A DNA stretch of 64,000 nucleotides from Haemonchus contortus (GCA_000469685.2 LS997564.1:16023591-16087590); one strand, 5' to 3'. Counted from the first letter of the stretch, positions 21,640 through 34,620 are shown. Notes: generated from the sequence alone by a model not told the origin. Numbers and translations are program-made.

Positions 21640-22090
21640 AAACATCGTATTAGATCGTAAAAGTTCTAACATGGTAGAGTTCTGGGAAAACAGAGGTTTA
21701 TGATCAGCCTTAAATCGTAAACGACTGCGAAGTCTTATAAAGAAATCAGGGAATCGCAATGCCTACCAACGGGCGTAAGTCCGCCATAAAGCGAGACGCT
21801 CACGCTAAGAAGGGCACGAGCTCATTTCTCCTCTGTTCTACCGAGTGGTTTACTAGGAGATCCTACCAAAATGAACTGCGGTTAACGCAGGAGTACTCTG
21901 TTACCGTTTGTGAAAAATGGTGTTCCTAGCCTTCGTTTCACACCGATTACAGGGAAATTTTCGATTATGATGAGTAATGCTGGACTGCCCCGCGCGAGGA
22001 CGTCGATGAATGAGCTTGGAGGACTTGGTATAACCCTACCGAAGGGTCGCTGTCTTCAACACTGGTCTACATTTGTTGATGTAGTTGTTT
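21640..22090. other. Upstream flank of the SLC6 gene
   Basis: The first coding exon of the transporter should lie here or further right, but I could not recognise it. Frame stops precede the TM1 exon at about 21640. An acceptor-like TTTTCCCAG (minus strand) near 21690 may begin a short exon. Confidence 0.3.
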
Positions 22091-22109
22091 TGTGTTAAAA
22101 ACCGGCTCG

Positions 22110-24200
22110 ATCTTCTCAAAATTTTCCGGACACCCTAATATTCAGCAACCACCCTGATCTGATGGTCTTCACAATATCGTAATACTTGTCCGGCCCTCCT
22201 GATCTTTGATTCCTTGAAGTAAGCAATGTTGTTCCTGACCTTGGTTCGTTGACAAACATGGCTTGCAATTGGAGGTTCTCCGCTGCACTTGCATGTCGAG
22301 GAATTCCGAGTACCGTCCTCCCCAAGAACGCTGAATGATGCTGACTCGGTGTCCGTCCTGCTTTCGTAAAGTGTCGCAAGATGAGTGCACAGCTGTATGC
22401 TCTTTACATTTGTTCTGCTGAGCTCGGAGTTGGTCGTTTATCATGTTGACTTTTCCACCTAGATACTCATAACGAGAGCATTCAGAGATATTCGTTTCTC
22501 AGAGGCAGCGCCAGATACCAATCTGTTCCAATCTGTCATGAACATCGTCTTGCGTCTTGTCTGTACGAAAGTTCTTTCCCAAACCGAGGGACGTCAACCT
22601 GTGCTCTCGCAATACCTCAAAGGGCTCATGACACTGCGAATGCGATCGGTTGTACTAACCCTCTCCGAAACCTTGCTCACTCGTAGAACTTCCCTTCGTC
22701 TTTATTCTACTGTTGCGGATGAGTCGTGTGAATGGTCTAAAGGTCACAGACAGAATGGGAAATAATTGCAAATAACATCTGGATCTCCTTCTTTGCAGCA
22801 ACGGCTACTTCCGGTCTTTACGGCTTCGGCTTCCACAAGCGCAGTCAAATTCGGCCAGCAGCCATTCCGCCTGCTCGATATTTGGTAATCATAATTATAA
22901 GAACGATGTCGTCCGCAAAGCGGAGATGATGGAAGAAGCGGCTGTCGGCCTTCACTCCCAAGCCTTCTCATTCTAAATGACGCTTGATTTTCTCGAGAAT
23001 AGCACTGAAAAGTTTGATAAGATTGTATTTCTCTGGCAAATCTCTCTCCTCACTGTCTATGGCTTCCTTGTAGAATACCAAGGCCCTGCTCGTGAAGATG
23101 ATGTAGAGCTGACAAGGCTTTCTTTTATATTGATTAGAAACACCATGGTTGTCCATCGATTCAATTACCACTTCTGTTTCGACTGTATCAGAGGCTTTCT
23201 TCAAATCGATGAACGTAAGACTTAACAGCATTTTGAACTCTCGCGATACTTCAATGAGTTTTGTGACAATGTGAACCCTCTCCGGACTCGCTCACTCGAG
23301 TGCTCTCTTTCATCCTTATTCTACTGATGCTGCTACGGATGAGTCGTGTGAATGGTCTGTAAATTACAGACAGCGCGCAAAATGGGAAATAACTGCAAAC
23401 ATCATATGGATCTACTTCTTTACAGCAACATGGTCTTGCTAGTTTGCTACTGCGTGGGCACTTTGCATTCCGCATGAGGAGCCTTGCCAGACCTCTGACG
23501 ATAATGGGTGGGAGACTTCTTGCATGCTCTGGTTTTATACTCATGACCGGGCTCCGCACAACTCTCCATCGACGTTATGGCATGTTGAATTTCGGGGGAG
23601 AGAACCGGAGGAGAATTATATTCGAATTGCCTAAGATAGCGAGTAGGAAGATAGACGTGGCTGTCGAAGAAATAGGAGTAGAGGTCGTAGATGACCTTCT
23701 CCATTGCTTTCGAGATGCAGTCACTGTTCCGTCAGGAAGACGGAGGGAAGTCATCTGATTAAAGCTCCGTCGGGCTTTGCCAATGCTCTTTTCGGCTTCG
23801 ACGGTTTTGTCCATGTCTGCTGCTCTTCTCTCTATGAAATCTTCCTTTGTCGCTTCTCTGCATTGCTTCGCCAGCTCGGACGTTTGTTGATGATTGTCTG
23901 TAGCTCGCGCGATTCCAAGCTGGCGTTTCAGCTTGAGAGTCTTTTGAGTCGTCTCTTGGTTTCTTGTAGACTCCCTGCTTTCCTAACACTATCGTGAAGA
24001 TGTGCAACAAACCGGTTGCATTCATCATCGATTTTGTCGATAACGGAGACTTTCCAATCACTTGCAAGGAAAGCGGAGTGGTCCATGATGAAGGTCTTGA
24101 GGCTTCGTTTCCCAATCTTCATAGCTCCCTTTCCACGCACTGAGAAGCAGAATCTAGCGCGGAGGAGCCGGCGGACTGATCCCGTGTAGAACTCGAAGCA
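22110..24200 (-). pseudogene. RTE-like LINE, scrambled and dead
   Basis: Minus-strand fragments match the reverse transcriptase protein of RTE-type non-LTR retrotransposons. 24140-23928 is the linker before RT. 23704-23447 contains KVIYDLYSYFFDSHVYLP and later SPEIQHAITSM. The region below 23440 has a decayed NYRPI-like block, and 23231-22968 contains LTFIDLKKASDTVETE (RT palm, usually KKAFDSVE). Around 22930 is a broken FADD region, and 22490-22300 carries a late-RT block (YLGG...MINDQLR). The NYRPI-like segment occurs twice (about 23400 and 22780), so two partial copies or a rearrangement are joined. Many stops and frameshifts. Confidence 0.8.
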
Positions 24201-24741
24201 ACAGCAGCATCAGTAACGCAAAACTTCCGATTGAAGATTATTTGGCCTTTTTCATTTGCGAGCTGTCCATCAGGCGACGTCCATGTTCATCGCAAATGAG
24301 AAAGTTTCTGGAACAACGAGTTACCATGGATGGTGTGTGTCGACATGATGAACTTGTACAGCCTTTCACCCTGCGACTTCGTACTTGCTCTACCATTTCA
24401 AATAGAACATGATCATAAGGTTACAAACTTGTGCAACTACAACACCTGAATTAGGAAAACTTCGAAAGCCTGGTTACTTGGCCTGAACGATTGAAACATT
24501 CAGCAGCTACTTCACTTGTAACTCGAGCAGCCAGTGTAAGTTACACTTGAGTAAGTTCAACTTACATTTAGTCTCTAAATAGGCATCAACAATTAAAACA
24601 AAGTACTCAAGGTTTTTGTGCTTGGGCTAGAAGAGCATAGATCGGTATCTATTTCCACTTTCGAGAATAACGAATAATGAAGATTATGGTAAGTTTGCAT
24701 CTAGTGGGGAGTTTCTAATGAATTTAGCTGCGCAACCTTCA

Positions 24742-24868
24742 GCACTTGGATTTAGATTTATTGCATGTGTCTGGCACATGGGAAGAAAAACACAAGCTGA
24801 AATCCAGCGAACAAAAAAATCAACATTGAACTTATTGCAACAAAAAGTACTTGAAAGATGGGAAAAGG
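24742..24868 (+). other. Possible orphan exon, coiled-coil-like
   Basis: On the plus strand an open segment (TQAEIQRTKKSTLNLLQQKV in its middle) is bounded by an acceptor-like CCTTCAG and a donor-like AAG/GTAATTG. The charge pattern suggests a coiled coil. No partner exon is identifiable, so it may be chance. Confidence 0.25.
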
Positions 24869-25024
24869 TAATTGCTGATAAAACTGTGGAGAAAACGTGC
24901 TAGGTAGCAGGAGCATAGTAAGAAAACTTAACCACCGACCGAGTCCCAAAATGTCCTCATTTAAGATAACGCCGCACGATGTTTTTAAATTGTATTATAC
25001 TTTGAGGCATAGCAATTTTTTTAG

Positions 25025-26050
25025 TTAGCTTAGAATATTCAGCAACCGCCCTTGAAGTGAAGAATCTGGCTCTTTTACTGGTCCTAGGTGTTGGTACGAA
25101 AAGCTTGTTTTTCTCTCCTCTCGTAATAGTGCGTCGAATAGTAAAAAATCATCGACCTTTACATTAATTTTCCCGGTGAGCATCTTGAAAACGGTTATCA
25201 GATCGAGCATTTTCCTCCTATGAGAAAGGGAATCCTGTCCCAACATTTTATTTCTAATGATACCTCGCGGAATCGATTTGTAGTTGAACCCAAGGGCTCG
25301 TATCAACATCTTCCTGGTGAAGCTGTTCTGAACAGCCTCAAGTTTCCTTATGTTACCTTTAGAATGTGGAAAGTAAATAGTAGTCGCGTATTCCAGTATC
25401 GGACGGACATAAGTTTTGTAGGCTTTGAGTAGAACACATGGATCCTTAGTGAGTAGACTCCTAAGGAGTAAGTGGAGCCGCCGCTCTGCCTTACTCGATA
25501 ATGTCAAACAATGTTCGGAAAATGTCAATTTATTGTCAACTATGAACCCTAGATCCCTGACTTCACTGTTCACGCAAAGCTTGTTGCCATCAATGTGGTA
25601 ATCGGAAGGGATGATACTAGAGCCAATGTGGAGTACCGACGTCTTTTCTATGGCTAGGGGAAGACCCCACTTCTTAGACCACGTGCTTACAATGTTGATT
25701 GCCTCTTGAATTTTCGTTGAGTCATCTGAGGTGGAGACAGATTTGTAAATCTTCAAATCATCAGCAAAAGGCTTACAGATAACACCTGAGCTTTCAATTA
25801 GACTAGGGAGCTCATATGTGTAAATATTGTAGAGAACTGGGGACAAAACACTCCCTTGGGGAACTCCGCTAGGTGCTGATCTGACAGCAGAGCAGCACCT
25901 AGCGGAGTATGCCTTATTGATACGAACTTGGAAAGTGCGTCGCTCCAAGAATGACTCCAACCAAGCCATTATTCTTCTGTGTACGCCTATGTGGCTCAAC
26001 TTTTGTAGTAACTTCACTATGATGACAGTCTCGAAATCACTAGCTTCAGC
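25025..26050 (-). pseudogene. CR1-like LINE fragment, RT C-terminal half
   Basis: The open part, 26017-25025 (330 codons), covers the second half of a non-LTR reverse transcriptase: PSGVPQGSVLSPVLYNIYTY (RT box), ICKPFADDLKIYKS (catalytic FADD in place of the usual YADD), EKTSVLHIGSS, and a thumb segment, AYKTYVRPILEYATTIYFP. No N-terminal palm, endonuclease or ORF1. The element is 5'-truncated near 26050. It is unusually open for its truncation, so it is a young insertion. It resembles but is not a copy of the LINE at 59041-62024. Confidence 0.85.
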
Positions 26051-26187
26051 TATTCCGCAGCCTCAGAATCACTGGCTATCTCCGATAGTCTGTCCCGCTA
26101 ACTTTTAATGTTTATTTGGCCAGCTGACTTTCCATTGATTCCATCTCATTAATTAGTCAAGATACTTGACGTGCACAGCATACTCAC

Positions 26188-26304
26188 GGTTAGCTGCCTC
26201 AAAAGTCCTTTCCTTTTCGAGTTTTGCTTGCATCATCTGAAAATTTTTTCTGACAGTTGTGACACTGGATGTGAATGAAGTTTCACTTGAATGCAGCTTA
26301 CTAA
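26188..26304 (-). CDS. Orphan exon of an unidentified gene
   Basis: A minus-strand segment of 117 bp is open for 38 codons between acceptor CTCAATAG and donor GTGAGTATG. The peptide includes TSSVTTVRKNFQMMQAKLEK, then ERTFEAAN, and looks like a helical, coiled-coil-forming stretch. The region immediately downstream (26040-26110) has another Glu/Ser-rich segment (RDRLSEIASDSEAAE, then stop), but the phase join is uncertain. The LINE fragment starts directly after it. No family recognised. Confidence 0.4.
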
Positions 26305-26309
26305 CTATT

Positions 26310-26935
26310 GAGAATAAAGCAAATATCGATAGTTAAAAGGTGAGTTTACCATTTCATTCTTTGGTAGGATATTTTTGGTTGGCGTGGTTGACTAACCAAC
26401 CACAGAGTTACTCGTCTTTCCGATGCTGGATATCATTTTACAGAAAAGGATTTCAAGTTGAACTTTTGGAGGAGGCGTGCTGTTAGAAATGTTTTTGGAT
26501 GCTGACCTCATATCTGCTTCTCAGAACTTGCTCAGCTCTCTTGACGGAGTTATGAAGGTGATTTGAGATGGCACCCAACACAAGCGAATGTGACAGAGTC
26601 TCCGACAGTGGCTTGGAGCAGTTGTGAGTGTGATGCTTCATGTGCGAGGAACCATAGGAGTTTTTTGAAGGACCAGCCTATTGCATTCGTAATGCTCTTC
26701 CGTTGAGGCCCAGAAGTCTTTTTTGTGTCGATTTTATCTTGTTCTAGAGCAAGAAGACAGATTTGACTTCTGAGCTTCGACAAAAGAGTTTCGAATGCAA
26801 AAGGTGAGCCTGTTTGCAGTGATTCTTACCCTACCTAAATAACGCAATGCCGCATCGATTCCTTGTTTATTTTTTGTACATCTAAACTTTATATTCACAG
26901 GACATCGACTTTCATGTCCGTCCGCAAGCAATATC
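26310..26935. other. Unassigned stretch
   Basis: Contains a 77-codon minus frame (26783-26550) with no recognisable domain. No paired ends or splice-bounded exon that I trust. Confidence 0.3.
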
Positions 26936-26939
26936 ATTA

Positions 26940-27701
26940 CGGTAAAGGTAGCAACCTCGGCACTCGATAAGTGATGTAGGATATGACTGGATTGTAGATA
27001 CTCGGCGAACCGATGTCAACTGATAAGAGAGAGGGTTTTAGAGAGCAAGGGCTACCTACCGAACAAACCCGTCGGTGTTTATGATGCAGCTTTGACTGAT
27101 CAATATGTTTCATTCGATGAGACGAGATGGTAGAGCAGGGTGACAAAAGTGAGTGGTAAGTGCAATGATAGGGATCCATTAGCGGCCCTACGATAAGCAG
27201 ATGAAAATTTTGTTCATTTCTTGCCATTAAATAGGACCGCTGCCTAGCAAGGTTCGTGACTCAATGAGATCCCGAGCGTCAATGATAAAGGACCTATGCG
27301 CTCGATGTCATTTGCGACAAAACGTGACCGACCCTCGTAATCTGGAAATCCCAGCTAATGAAATCTTCGTACAGATAAGAGTCTACTGATATCGACATCT
27401 GATAGTGATATCTTCACTCGAAACATTTGTGAGTATCGCCCAAGGCTGTGGTTGCCTTACATTTAAATCTTTCAAGGAACTTTAAGAACATTCTAGACCG
27501 AGAGCAGAAGATCGAGGCTCCCATATAAAGGCGTTGACACCAACTTACATTTATTATTATTTTCACTGTACTTGAGCCCTGTGTCAAACTTCGTGTACAA
27601 GAAAATACTACTTGTTTCGAAAAGAATTCGAGAGCTAGCCGATTACTACAACGTAGCCGAATAAGTAGGAAAGCCCGGCGTGAGCCAGGCGATCCTACTG
27701 T
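26940..27701 (+). mobile_element. 5'-truncated Helitron (element F)
   Basis: The sequence follows the 3' half of the local Helitron family (for example AGTGATGTAGGATATGACTG near 26969 and GCAAGGTTCGTGACTCAATG). It ends with the family hairpin GCCCGGCGTGAGCCAGGC, then GATCCTACTGT, where CTRR is expected. The 5' end is missing. Its 3' end abuts the interior of a TTAA element (27702 onward), whose first bases are gone, consistent with insertion into that element plus a deletion. Confidence 0.7.
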
Positions 27702-28220
27702 TACGATGAAAATGGTTTCTATGATATCACTGTGGGACTGATGTGTAGCCCCCTCGTCTCTCATATGTAGCGCTGTCATGTTGGTAAACAACCTAGATAG
27801 AGCGTTATGACGGCCCAAAGACTGTACCATCTGAATGCACCATCCATAGCGGACGACTTTCGAAGCCGTTGTAGAGGCTGCAAAAATCACAGGGAAACCC
27901 ATGTAGGAAGTTCAAACAACTTGTCATGACGTAACGGTGGAAGGCGATTCTGAACAGTTTTGGCTTGATGTAGTCAGCTATTTGCGTGATGACAACACTG
28001 CAATCTCCTCCGAAAACTTGTTTCCTGCCACTTCCGTCATGATAATCTCGCGCGTCCTTGACCTTCACAACTTTTAGGAAGCCTATTTTTCGTGATCGTA
28101 AAATAGGCTTCCTAAAAGACCGTCTAGTTTTTGCGTTTCCTCCGCCACCGATGTCCCTCAACCAATACTTACGCTTTCCGTCTTGAAAAGGGTCTCCCAG
28201 AATTATCATGAGCTGTGCCT
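27702..28220. mobile_element. TTAA element, left end removed by a Helitron
   Basis: The sequence matches the interior of the complete copy at 47968-48478 (for example CATGTAGGAAGTTCAAACAA and CAACTTGTCATGA). It ends in GAGCTGTGCCT followed by TCAA. An internal hairpin at 28073-28118 (TTAGGAAGCCTATTTTT / complement) is specific to this copy. The missing left end lies at the Helitron junction. Confidence 0.7.
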
Positions 28221-28224
28221 TCAA

Positions 28225-29035
28225 GCGAGTGAGTCCATCCAAAGCATTCGTTGTTTAGAAGGACCAGCAGTGTCAAACAAGAAAGCATGTCGACTTTGTT
28301 TTCAAAAAATCGACTCATGCAAAACCAGCCTTGCAGCTGCTATACAAATACTTTCTGAGCACATGTTAACAGTGGCTTCCAATCTTATTTAGGAGCCCTT
28401 CGGCGAGGATCACTGCGGCAGTGTAACGATCTCGCTATATATGTATGTACATAAAGTGCTCTTATGGTGCTTTAAGCCACTTCTTCCAGACTTGTCATGA
28501 GATAGCTAAGTGGCCCCGAGCGGACATGTCTGAATGCTTACGGTACAAATCTTTGGAAATCTGAAGGCTATTCAAACTGCAAGATCCACTCACAATCTGA
28601 AGAAAACACTTGCCAAGTTCCACTGTTCAAGCGAACAACATCCGTCGTCGCCACAGGTGAGGTCAGTAGCGAATGAGACTTCCTTGTGTCTATCTTCAAC
28701 CTACGATGATAAGGAAGATCATGTCATGCTACCGACTCACAACTCGCAGTACGGTATTTATGATAGGCGATCCGTTCGTCATTAACAAGAAACCATCTCT
28801 GACGATCATTTCTTTATTCCTTAGAAGGGCCGGAATGGTCAGTGTCTTCCTTGTAAAAATTGTCACTGTATACTAACAGTCGGGTCGCTTGGCCGACGGC
28901 GAAACTCCCTCCTTCTTATGACAGGGTTGTAATAATCGGTAAATCGGCCTCTCCTTATTTGAAACTAATAGTACATTTCGAAAGAAAAATTTGAGAGTTT
29001 GTTAGTAGGACATGCAAGTTGTAGGCAATGAAAGC
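28225..29035. other. Unassigned stretch with a possible plus-strand exon end
   Basis: Around 28560-28650 an open plus-strand segment (HNLKKTLAKFHCSSEQH in its middle) runs to a strong donor (CACAG/GTGAGG). No acceptor or partner exon could be fixed. The rest shows nothing. Confidence 0.25.
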
Positions 29036-29040
29036 CTTAA

Positions 29041-29300
29041 AGGCACAGTTCACGATAAGAAAGGTTATTGAGTTCCTACCTTATTAATACTCAGCGGCCC
29101 CCATGGGTTGTAGGAGGGACCCTCTCACTCCCCCAATCTCGGCGTCCAGGGCATGGTGGCAGCTCCGTTGTTGCCGTAGTTCGCGCTCCCGCCCCTCGGT
29201 CGATGTCGCGCCAGACGAGATGCAGAGGCGGTACAGTGTCATGTAATCGCGTCAGGATCCTCCCTTCAGCACGAAATCGGCTGATTGCCCAGTGATGAGA
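29041..29300. mobile_element. TTAA element, right part missing
   Basis: Preceded by TTAA (29037-29040). Begins AGGCACAGTTCACGATAAGA and shares its interior (TATTGAGTTC, then a run ending GATGAGACG) with the copy at 63138-63783. It stops near 29300, where the triplicated AT-rich unit begins. Confidence 0.65.
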
Positions 29301-29304
29301 CGCT

Positions 29305-29800
29305 ATTCTATTAGTATTCCAAGACTATTTATTATTCTTTTTTCTATTCGTGGTATTCTCCTGACCTCCTGTCGTACGAAGATTGAAAAGGTGAGTGGTT
29401 TTGGCTCTTAGATTTGCCTTTTGTGCTGTGATTGCCGTATTTTTGAGTATTTCTGTTGCGATTGTTTTATTCTATTAGTATTCTACGACTATTTATTATT
29501 CTTTTTTCTATTCCTGGTATTCTTCCGACCTCCTGTCGTACGAGGATTGAAAAGGTGAGTAGTTTTAGCTCTTAGCTTGTCTTTTGTGCTGTGATTGCCG
29601 TATTTTTGAATATTTCTGTCGTTGCGATTGTTTTATTCTATTAGTATTCTACGACTATTTATTATTCTTTTTTCTATTCCTGGTATTCTTCTGACCTCCT
29701 ATCGTACGAGGATGGAAAAGGTGAGTAGTTTCAGCTCTTAGTTTGTCTTTTGTGCTGTGATTGCCGTATTACTAAATATTCCTGCTGTGATTGTTTTATT
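29305..29800 (+). repeat. Threefold tandem unit of about 165 bp carrying a GTGAGT motif
   Basis: The unit starts TATTCTATTAGTATTC at 29305, 29468 and 29634 (spacings 163 and 166). Each unit contains ACCTCCTGTCGTACGA or a one-base variant, then GGTGAGT(A/G)GTTT, which looks like a splice donor. Further right (29950 and 30118) related looser units also contain GGTGAGT. No acceptor or long frame; either a tandemly amplified exon/intron border or coincidence. Confidence 0.75.
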
Positions 29801-30258
29801 TTTTCGTTGAGAGCAATTTCATCGATACTTTGTGTTTGCAATGTTCTTGTTGAATGCCAAGAACACTCTTAGACATTGTATTGAAGTATGCTGAGCCATT
29901 TTGAATAATTTTTTTGCATGCATTATACACCTCTTGCGTGAAATTCTTTTGTTGGTGAGTTACATTTGAAATTTTTCAGTGTTACTCCTTGTGGTTTATA
30001 TTCTTTTCAATATGATATCGTTGATGTGTTCTTGTTAGTGCTAGAGGACTCTTTGATATTATGTTGAAGATTATATTTTGAACTGTGCATTCCCATTCCC
30101 ACTTCGCAATTCAGTGCCTGGTGAGTATTGAACGAAATTTTTTACATGTTACTCTTTTCCTTTTATATAAACCTGTTTATAATGTCATTTATGTACTCTT
30201 ATTGAATGTCGGAAATGATGTCTTATTGAATGGACTCACAAATGTTGTCGAGTCATAA

Positions 30259-31951
30259 TCCTACTTTATATAATTCGCTAAATGTGTCTGTTGGTGTGTC
30301 GGTGTGTGTGTGTGTGTGTGTCGATGTGTGTGTTTGACCGGAAATTCATAGCTCCTGGTCCCGTGGACCTAGAGCGTTCAAACTTGATAGAAGTACGGGG
30401 GGCAGGAAGGGAATACTCATGGCAGGTGGCAGGACCGGGTTCCGCCACAGGGGGCGGGGCGTGCGCGATAGAAATTTGTGGCCGCAAACTCATAACTCTT
30501 ATTCCATTGGACCCAGTGCGTTGTTGGGAATACAGGAGGCAGGATAGAAACACTTATGGCAGATAGTAGGAGCAGACTTTGCCTACAGGGGCGGGACGAG
30601 CGCTGTAGAAATTTTAGGTCACAAATACACAACTCCTGTTCCAGTGGACCCATAGCGTTCAAAATTGGAAGGAGTACAAGGATGGGAACACTTATGGCAG
30701 GTGTCAAGTTCGAACTCCGCCTACAGGGGGCGGTGTGTGCGGGGTAGAAATTTTAGATTGCAAATTCGTAACTCCTGTTTACGTGGACCTAGAGAGTTTA
30801 AATTCGGTAGGAATACGGGGACAAAGATGGGAACACTCATGGCAGGTAACAGGAGCAGACTCAGCCTACAGGGGGCGGGGTTTGTGCAGAGTAAACACTT
30901 GAGCGGAAATTCATAACTTCTGTTTCTGCGGCCCTAGAGACTTCAAATATGGTAAGGTTACAGCTTTTCGTATTAACAGTGGAACCTCGGCTTTTTAATA
31001 AGTGGTGTAGGATATGACGGGATCCTAGGTACTCGGTGACAAGAAACGATAATAACTGATAAAAGAAGATAAAGGGCCTAATAGAGCAAGTGCACCTGCC
31101 GATCGAAATCCTAATGTCTTCGGTATTTATGAGGTAGCTTTGGCTGTTCAGTATGTTTCATTCGATAACATGAGATGGTAGAGTAGGGTGACAAAAGGAG
31201 TGATAAGTGCAGTTATAGGGACCCATATGCGACATTACGATAAGCAGATTAGAATTTTGTTCATTTCTAGCAATTAGATTACGACCGCTACACAGCAAAG
31301 TTTGTGACTTGATGAAGGATCCTCATTTGCGACATATCGTATCATTTGCGACAAAATTGACGGACCGCCAGTTATTTAGAACTCTGAACTAATGTTATCT
31401 CTGTGAAGTAAAAGGTTCATTGATAACATCTGATAATCGAGTTATCATTACACGAAATATTTGTAAGTACCGAACAAGGCTTTGGTTACCTAACAGTTCA
31501 ATCTTTATTGGGTATTTATCTTCAAGAACAAGAGCAAAAGATCGAGACTCCCAATTCAAGACATAAGTACCGACTTCCACTGAATACCAGTACCCTGTTA
31601 GTCCTGTGTCAAACTTCGTGTACAGGAAAATATTATTTGCTTCGAAGAAGGGGTGGAGAGTTAGCCGATTACTACAACTTTGTCAAAGAAGGAGGGAAGC
31701 CCGGCGTAAGGCAAACGAATCGACTTTATATAAGAAGGAGGATGCCCGGCAATAGCCGAGCAATCCGATTTAATTATAATACAAAAGAAATCGCTCCCTA
31801 TTCGGAGCTAATACCAGAGCTTCCAAAGAAAAAGGGGAATCCGAAAAGTTATTTACGCATAGTAAATTCCTTACAGGAAGGAGCGCCCGGCGAAGCCGGA
31901 CGACACCCTAAGAAGGAGGGAAGCCCGGCGTTAGCTGGGCGGCCCGACTGG
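30259..31951 (+). mobile_element. Complete nonautonomous Helitron A, 1693 bp
   Basis: It starts TCCTACTTTATATAATTCGC after A (30258) and ends with hairpin GCCCGGCGTTAGCTGGGC, then GGCCCGACTGG, before T (31952), exactly the TC...CTRR, A/T Helitron rule. Interior: a GTGTGTCTGTTGGTGTGTCG tract, then about five tandem units of roughly 145 bp (30345-30970) with CATAACTCCTG, GTGGACC and GGGGGCGGGG, then unique sequence. Four successive 3'-end-like hairpins (GCCCGGC near 31699, 31746, 31887 and 31923) precede the terminus. No Rep/helicase. It is inserted in Helitron B. Confidence 0.88.
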
Positions 31952-32913
31952 TAACACCATTATCGAATAACTTTATCAATGAGGCTTTGTTTTCTGCCCA
32001 TGTATCATTAGATGAAAATCCAAGATTATTAGTGGTCGAATATGTTTTGCCAAAAATGATACCAAAGCAGAGAAAAACCGTGATCATTCACTGGGTCATC
32101 TCTGGTTAGTGGTCGTAAGCTAATTACAATAAATGACCTATTTTCAACTCTTTATAATTTAGTACCATCAATCGATGCCTGTCACTGCTTTTAACGTTCT
32201 TGTCGAATGAAACATATGATAGAGTCAGAGCCAGAACGCAAATAAGAATGGCGTTAGGATTTGATTGGTGAGTGGATCTTGCTCTCTGAAGCCACTTCTA
32301 TCGTCAGAATCCTTATCGTATCGTCAGCATTTCTATCATGCCTCCTCTACTCCTTCCAATCCTGAACTTTCCAAGTCCACGGGAAGAGGAGTTAAGAACC
32401 GCTCAAACATTTATTTCGATCCCGCCCCGGCTGACCGAGTCTGGCCCTCCATTCCGCAGGTTATGTTCCTATCCTGCCGCTGTATTTCTAGCGAAATTCA
32501 ACGCTCCAGCTTCAAATTGGCAGTTTTCGAGCAAACCCCGCCACCTTGGGTGGACTCCGGTAAGCCCACTGGCCCGTGGGCAGATCCGGTCCTGCCACAC
32601 AACACACGTGTTCTTATAATGCCGCTTGTACTCCTGCCATTTTTGATTGCTCTAAGTGCAAACTGACAATAAACCCTGCCCTGTTTGCGGAATCCTGTTG
32701 TGCCACCTAACATCAGTGTTCCCATCCTGCCAATTCTATGCCTTTCAAATATGAACGTTCTAGGTAACTGAACATAACTGTAATTAAGAGTTTTCACTCA
32801 ATCTCCACGCACTGGCCCGTGGGTAGAATCCACCCAGCATGAGTGTTCCCGCCCTGTACCCCTATCAAATTCGAACATTCTAGGTCTACGGGGCAGGAGT
32901 TATGGATTTTTGG

Positions 32914-33652
<739 letters not shown>

Positions 33653-33654
33653 GT

Positions 33655-34350
33655 ATCACAACTTACTGGTATATGCATTGAGGCATATAAAAGTGAAAAA
33701 CCAATTGCAACACTTCTAATGTAATTTATTGCTTGATATGAAATGGATGTGGACAACAGACAAACGTGGGAGTGACCTCAGGAAAATTGAGAACGGGGAT
33801 TGGGTGTTTTTGAAGTTAATAACATGTTCACCCACGGGTTGTTTTTGATTGAACTCTCAATGACTACGCAGGTCTTTGAGAGTCGTTTGAATTGAAATTG
33901 TTCGCCTATGGAGTAAATAAATTTTTGATTTTAAAGGAGCTTCATTGTCAGAGTAAAGAGCGAACTTCATGGTGAAGCCATGGACTAGTGCCATCTTACT
34001 TGGATCACCTTATACATATGAAGGGTATTGAAGCGAAGGAATCGAAACACGTGCGTAATCTGCCAAGTGGTGAATCGCACGCTCCCCAGTCAAGCAAGTT
34101 AACATAAGTCCAGAAGGATAGAGAATAAAGTCTCCACGCGTCGATGAATCTCGTCAGAGAGATACGTTGAAGAATAGTCTCACCTATAATTGGCTACCTT
34201 TTGCTTGACTATTTTCAGTGTTTGCCTACCATCTTTATTTAATTACTATCTGTATTCAGAAAGCTTTTATATTTCTTTCTGTCTGACGTCTTCATTCGAA
34301 CAAGTTACCAATTAGCAGACCTCGAAAAATGGAAAGCTCGGATTGGGGAA
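33655..34350. other. Unassigned stretch
   Basis: No frame with splice borders or family motif and no paired ends. Confidence 0.35.
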
Positions 34351-34354
34351 AGAA

Positions 34355-34450
34355 TTTCGAATACGGATTCGAACCGCGAACTTTGCATATGCGATAATGC
34401 TCCACTTGTCACCCGCTAGCTCTCTAGGTAGTATGATGGCAACGGCGGAC
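34355..34450 (-). repeat. tRNA-like/SINE fragment
   Basis: On the minus strand, TAGCGGGTGACAAGTGGAGC (A-box-like) is followed by CGCGGTTCGAATCCGTA (B-box-like, four of five T-stem pairs). The anticodon arm does not fold well. A pseudo-tRNA or SINE head rather than a working gene. Confidence 0.45.
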
Positions 34451-34620
34451 TATGAAAAAAAAAACAATAAACAGAAAAGTGCAACGCAAATCACGGGAAG
34501 TAGAGTGACAGGAAGAGCATAATAATTGTGATGTTAAATTCATGAATTTCTTACGCATTGTAAGCAATGAACGAACATGACCATACGTTTGGTTACAGTA
34601 ATCTCAATGTCGATGGTTGA

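Noticed and set aside
22538..24115. Several 75-118 codon frames on both strands
   Set aside because: Antisense or shifted frames of the dead RTE-like LINE.
31690..31950. CRISPR-like array suggested by repeated GCCCGGC hairpins
   Set aside because: Irregular spacing, eukaryotic context and clear Helitron terminus explain them.
34355..34450. Functional tRNA gene on the minus strand
   Set aside because: T arm is nearly good, but no convincing anticodon or acceptor stem can be drawn.
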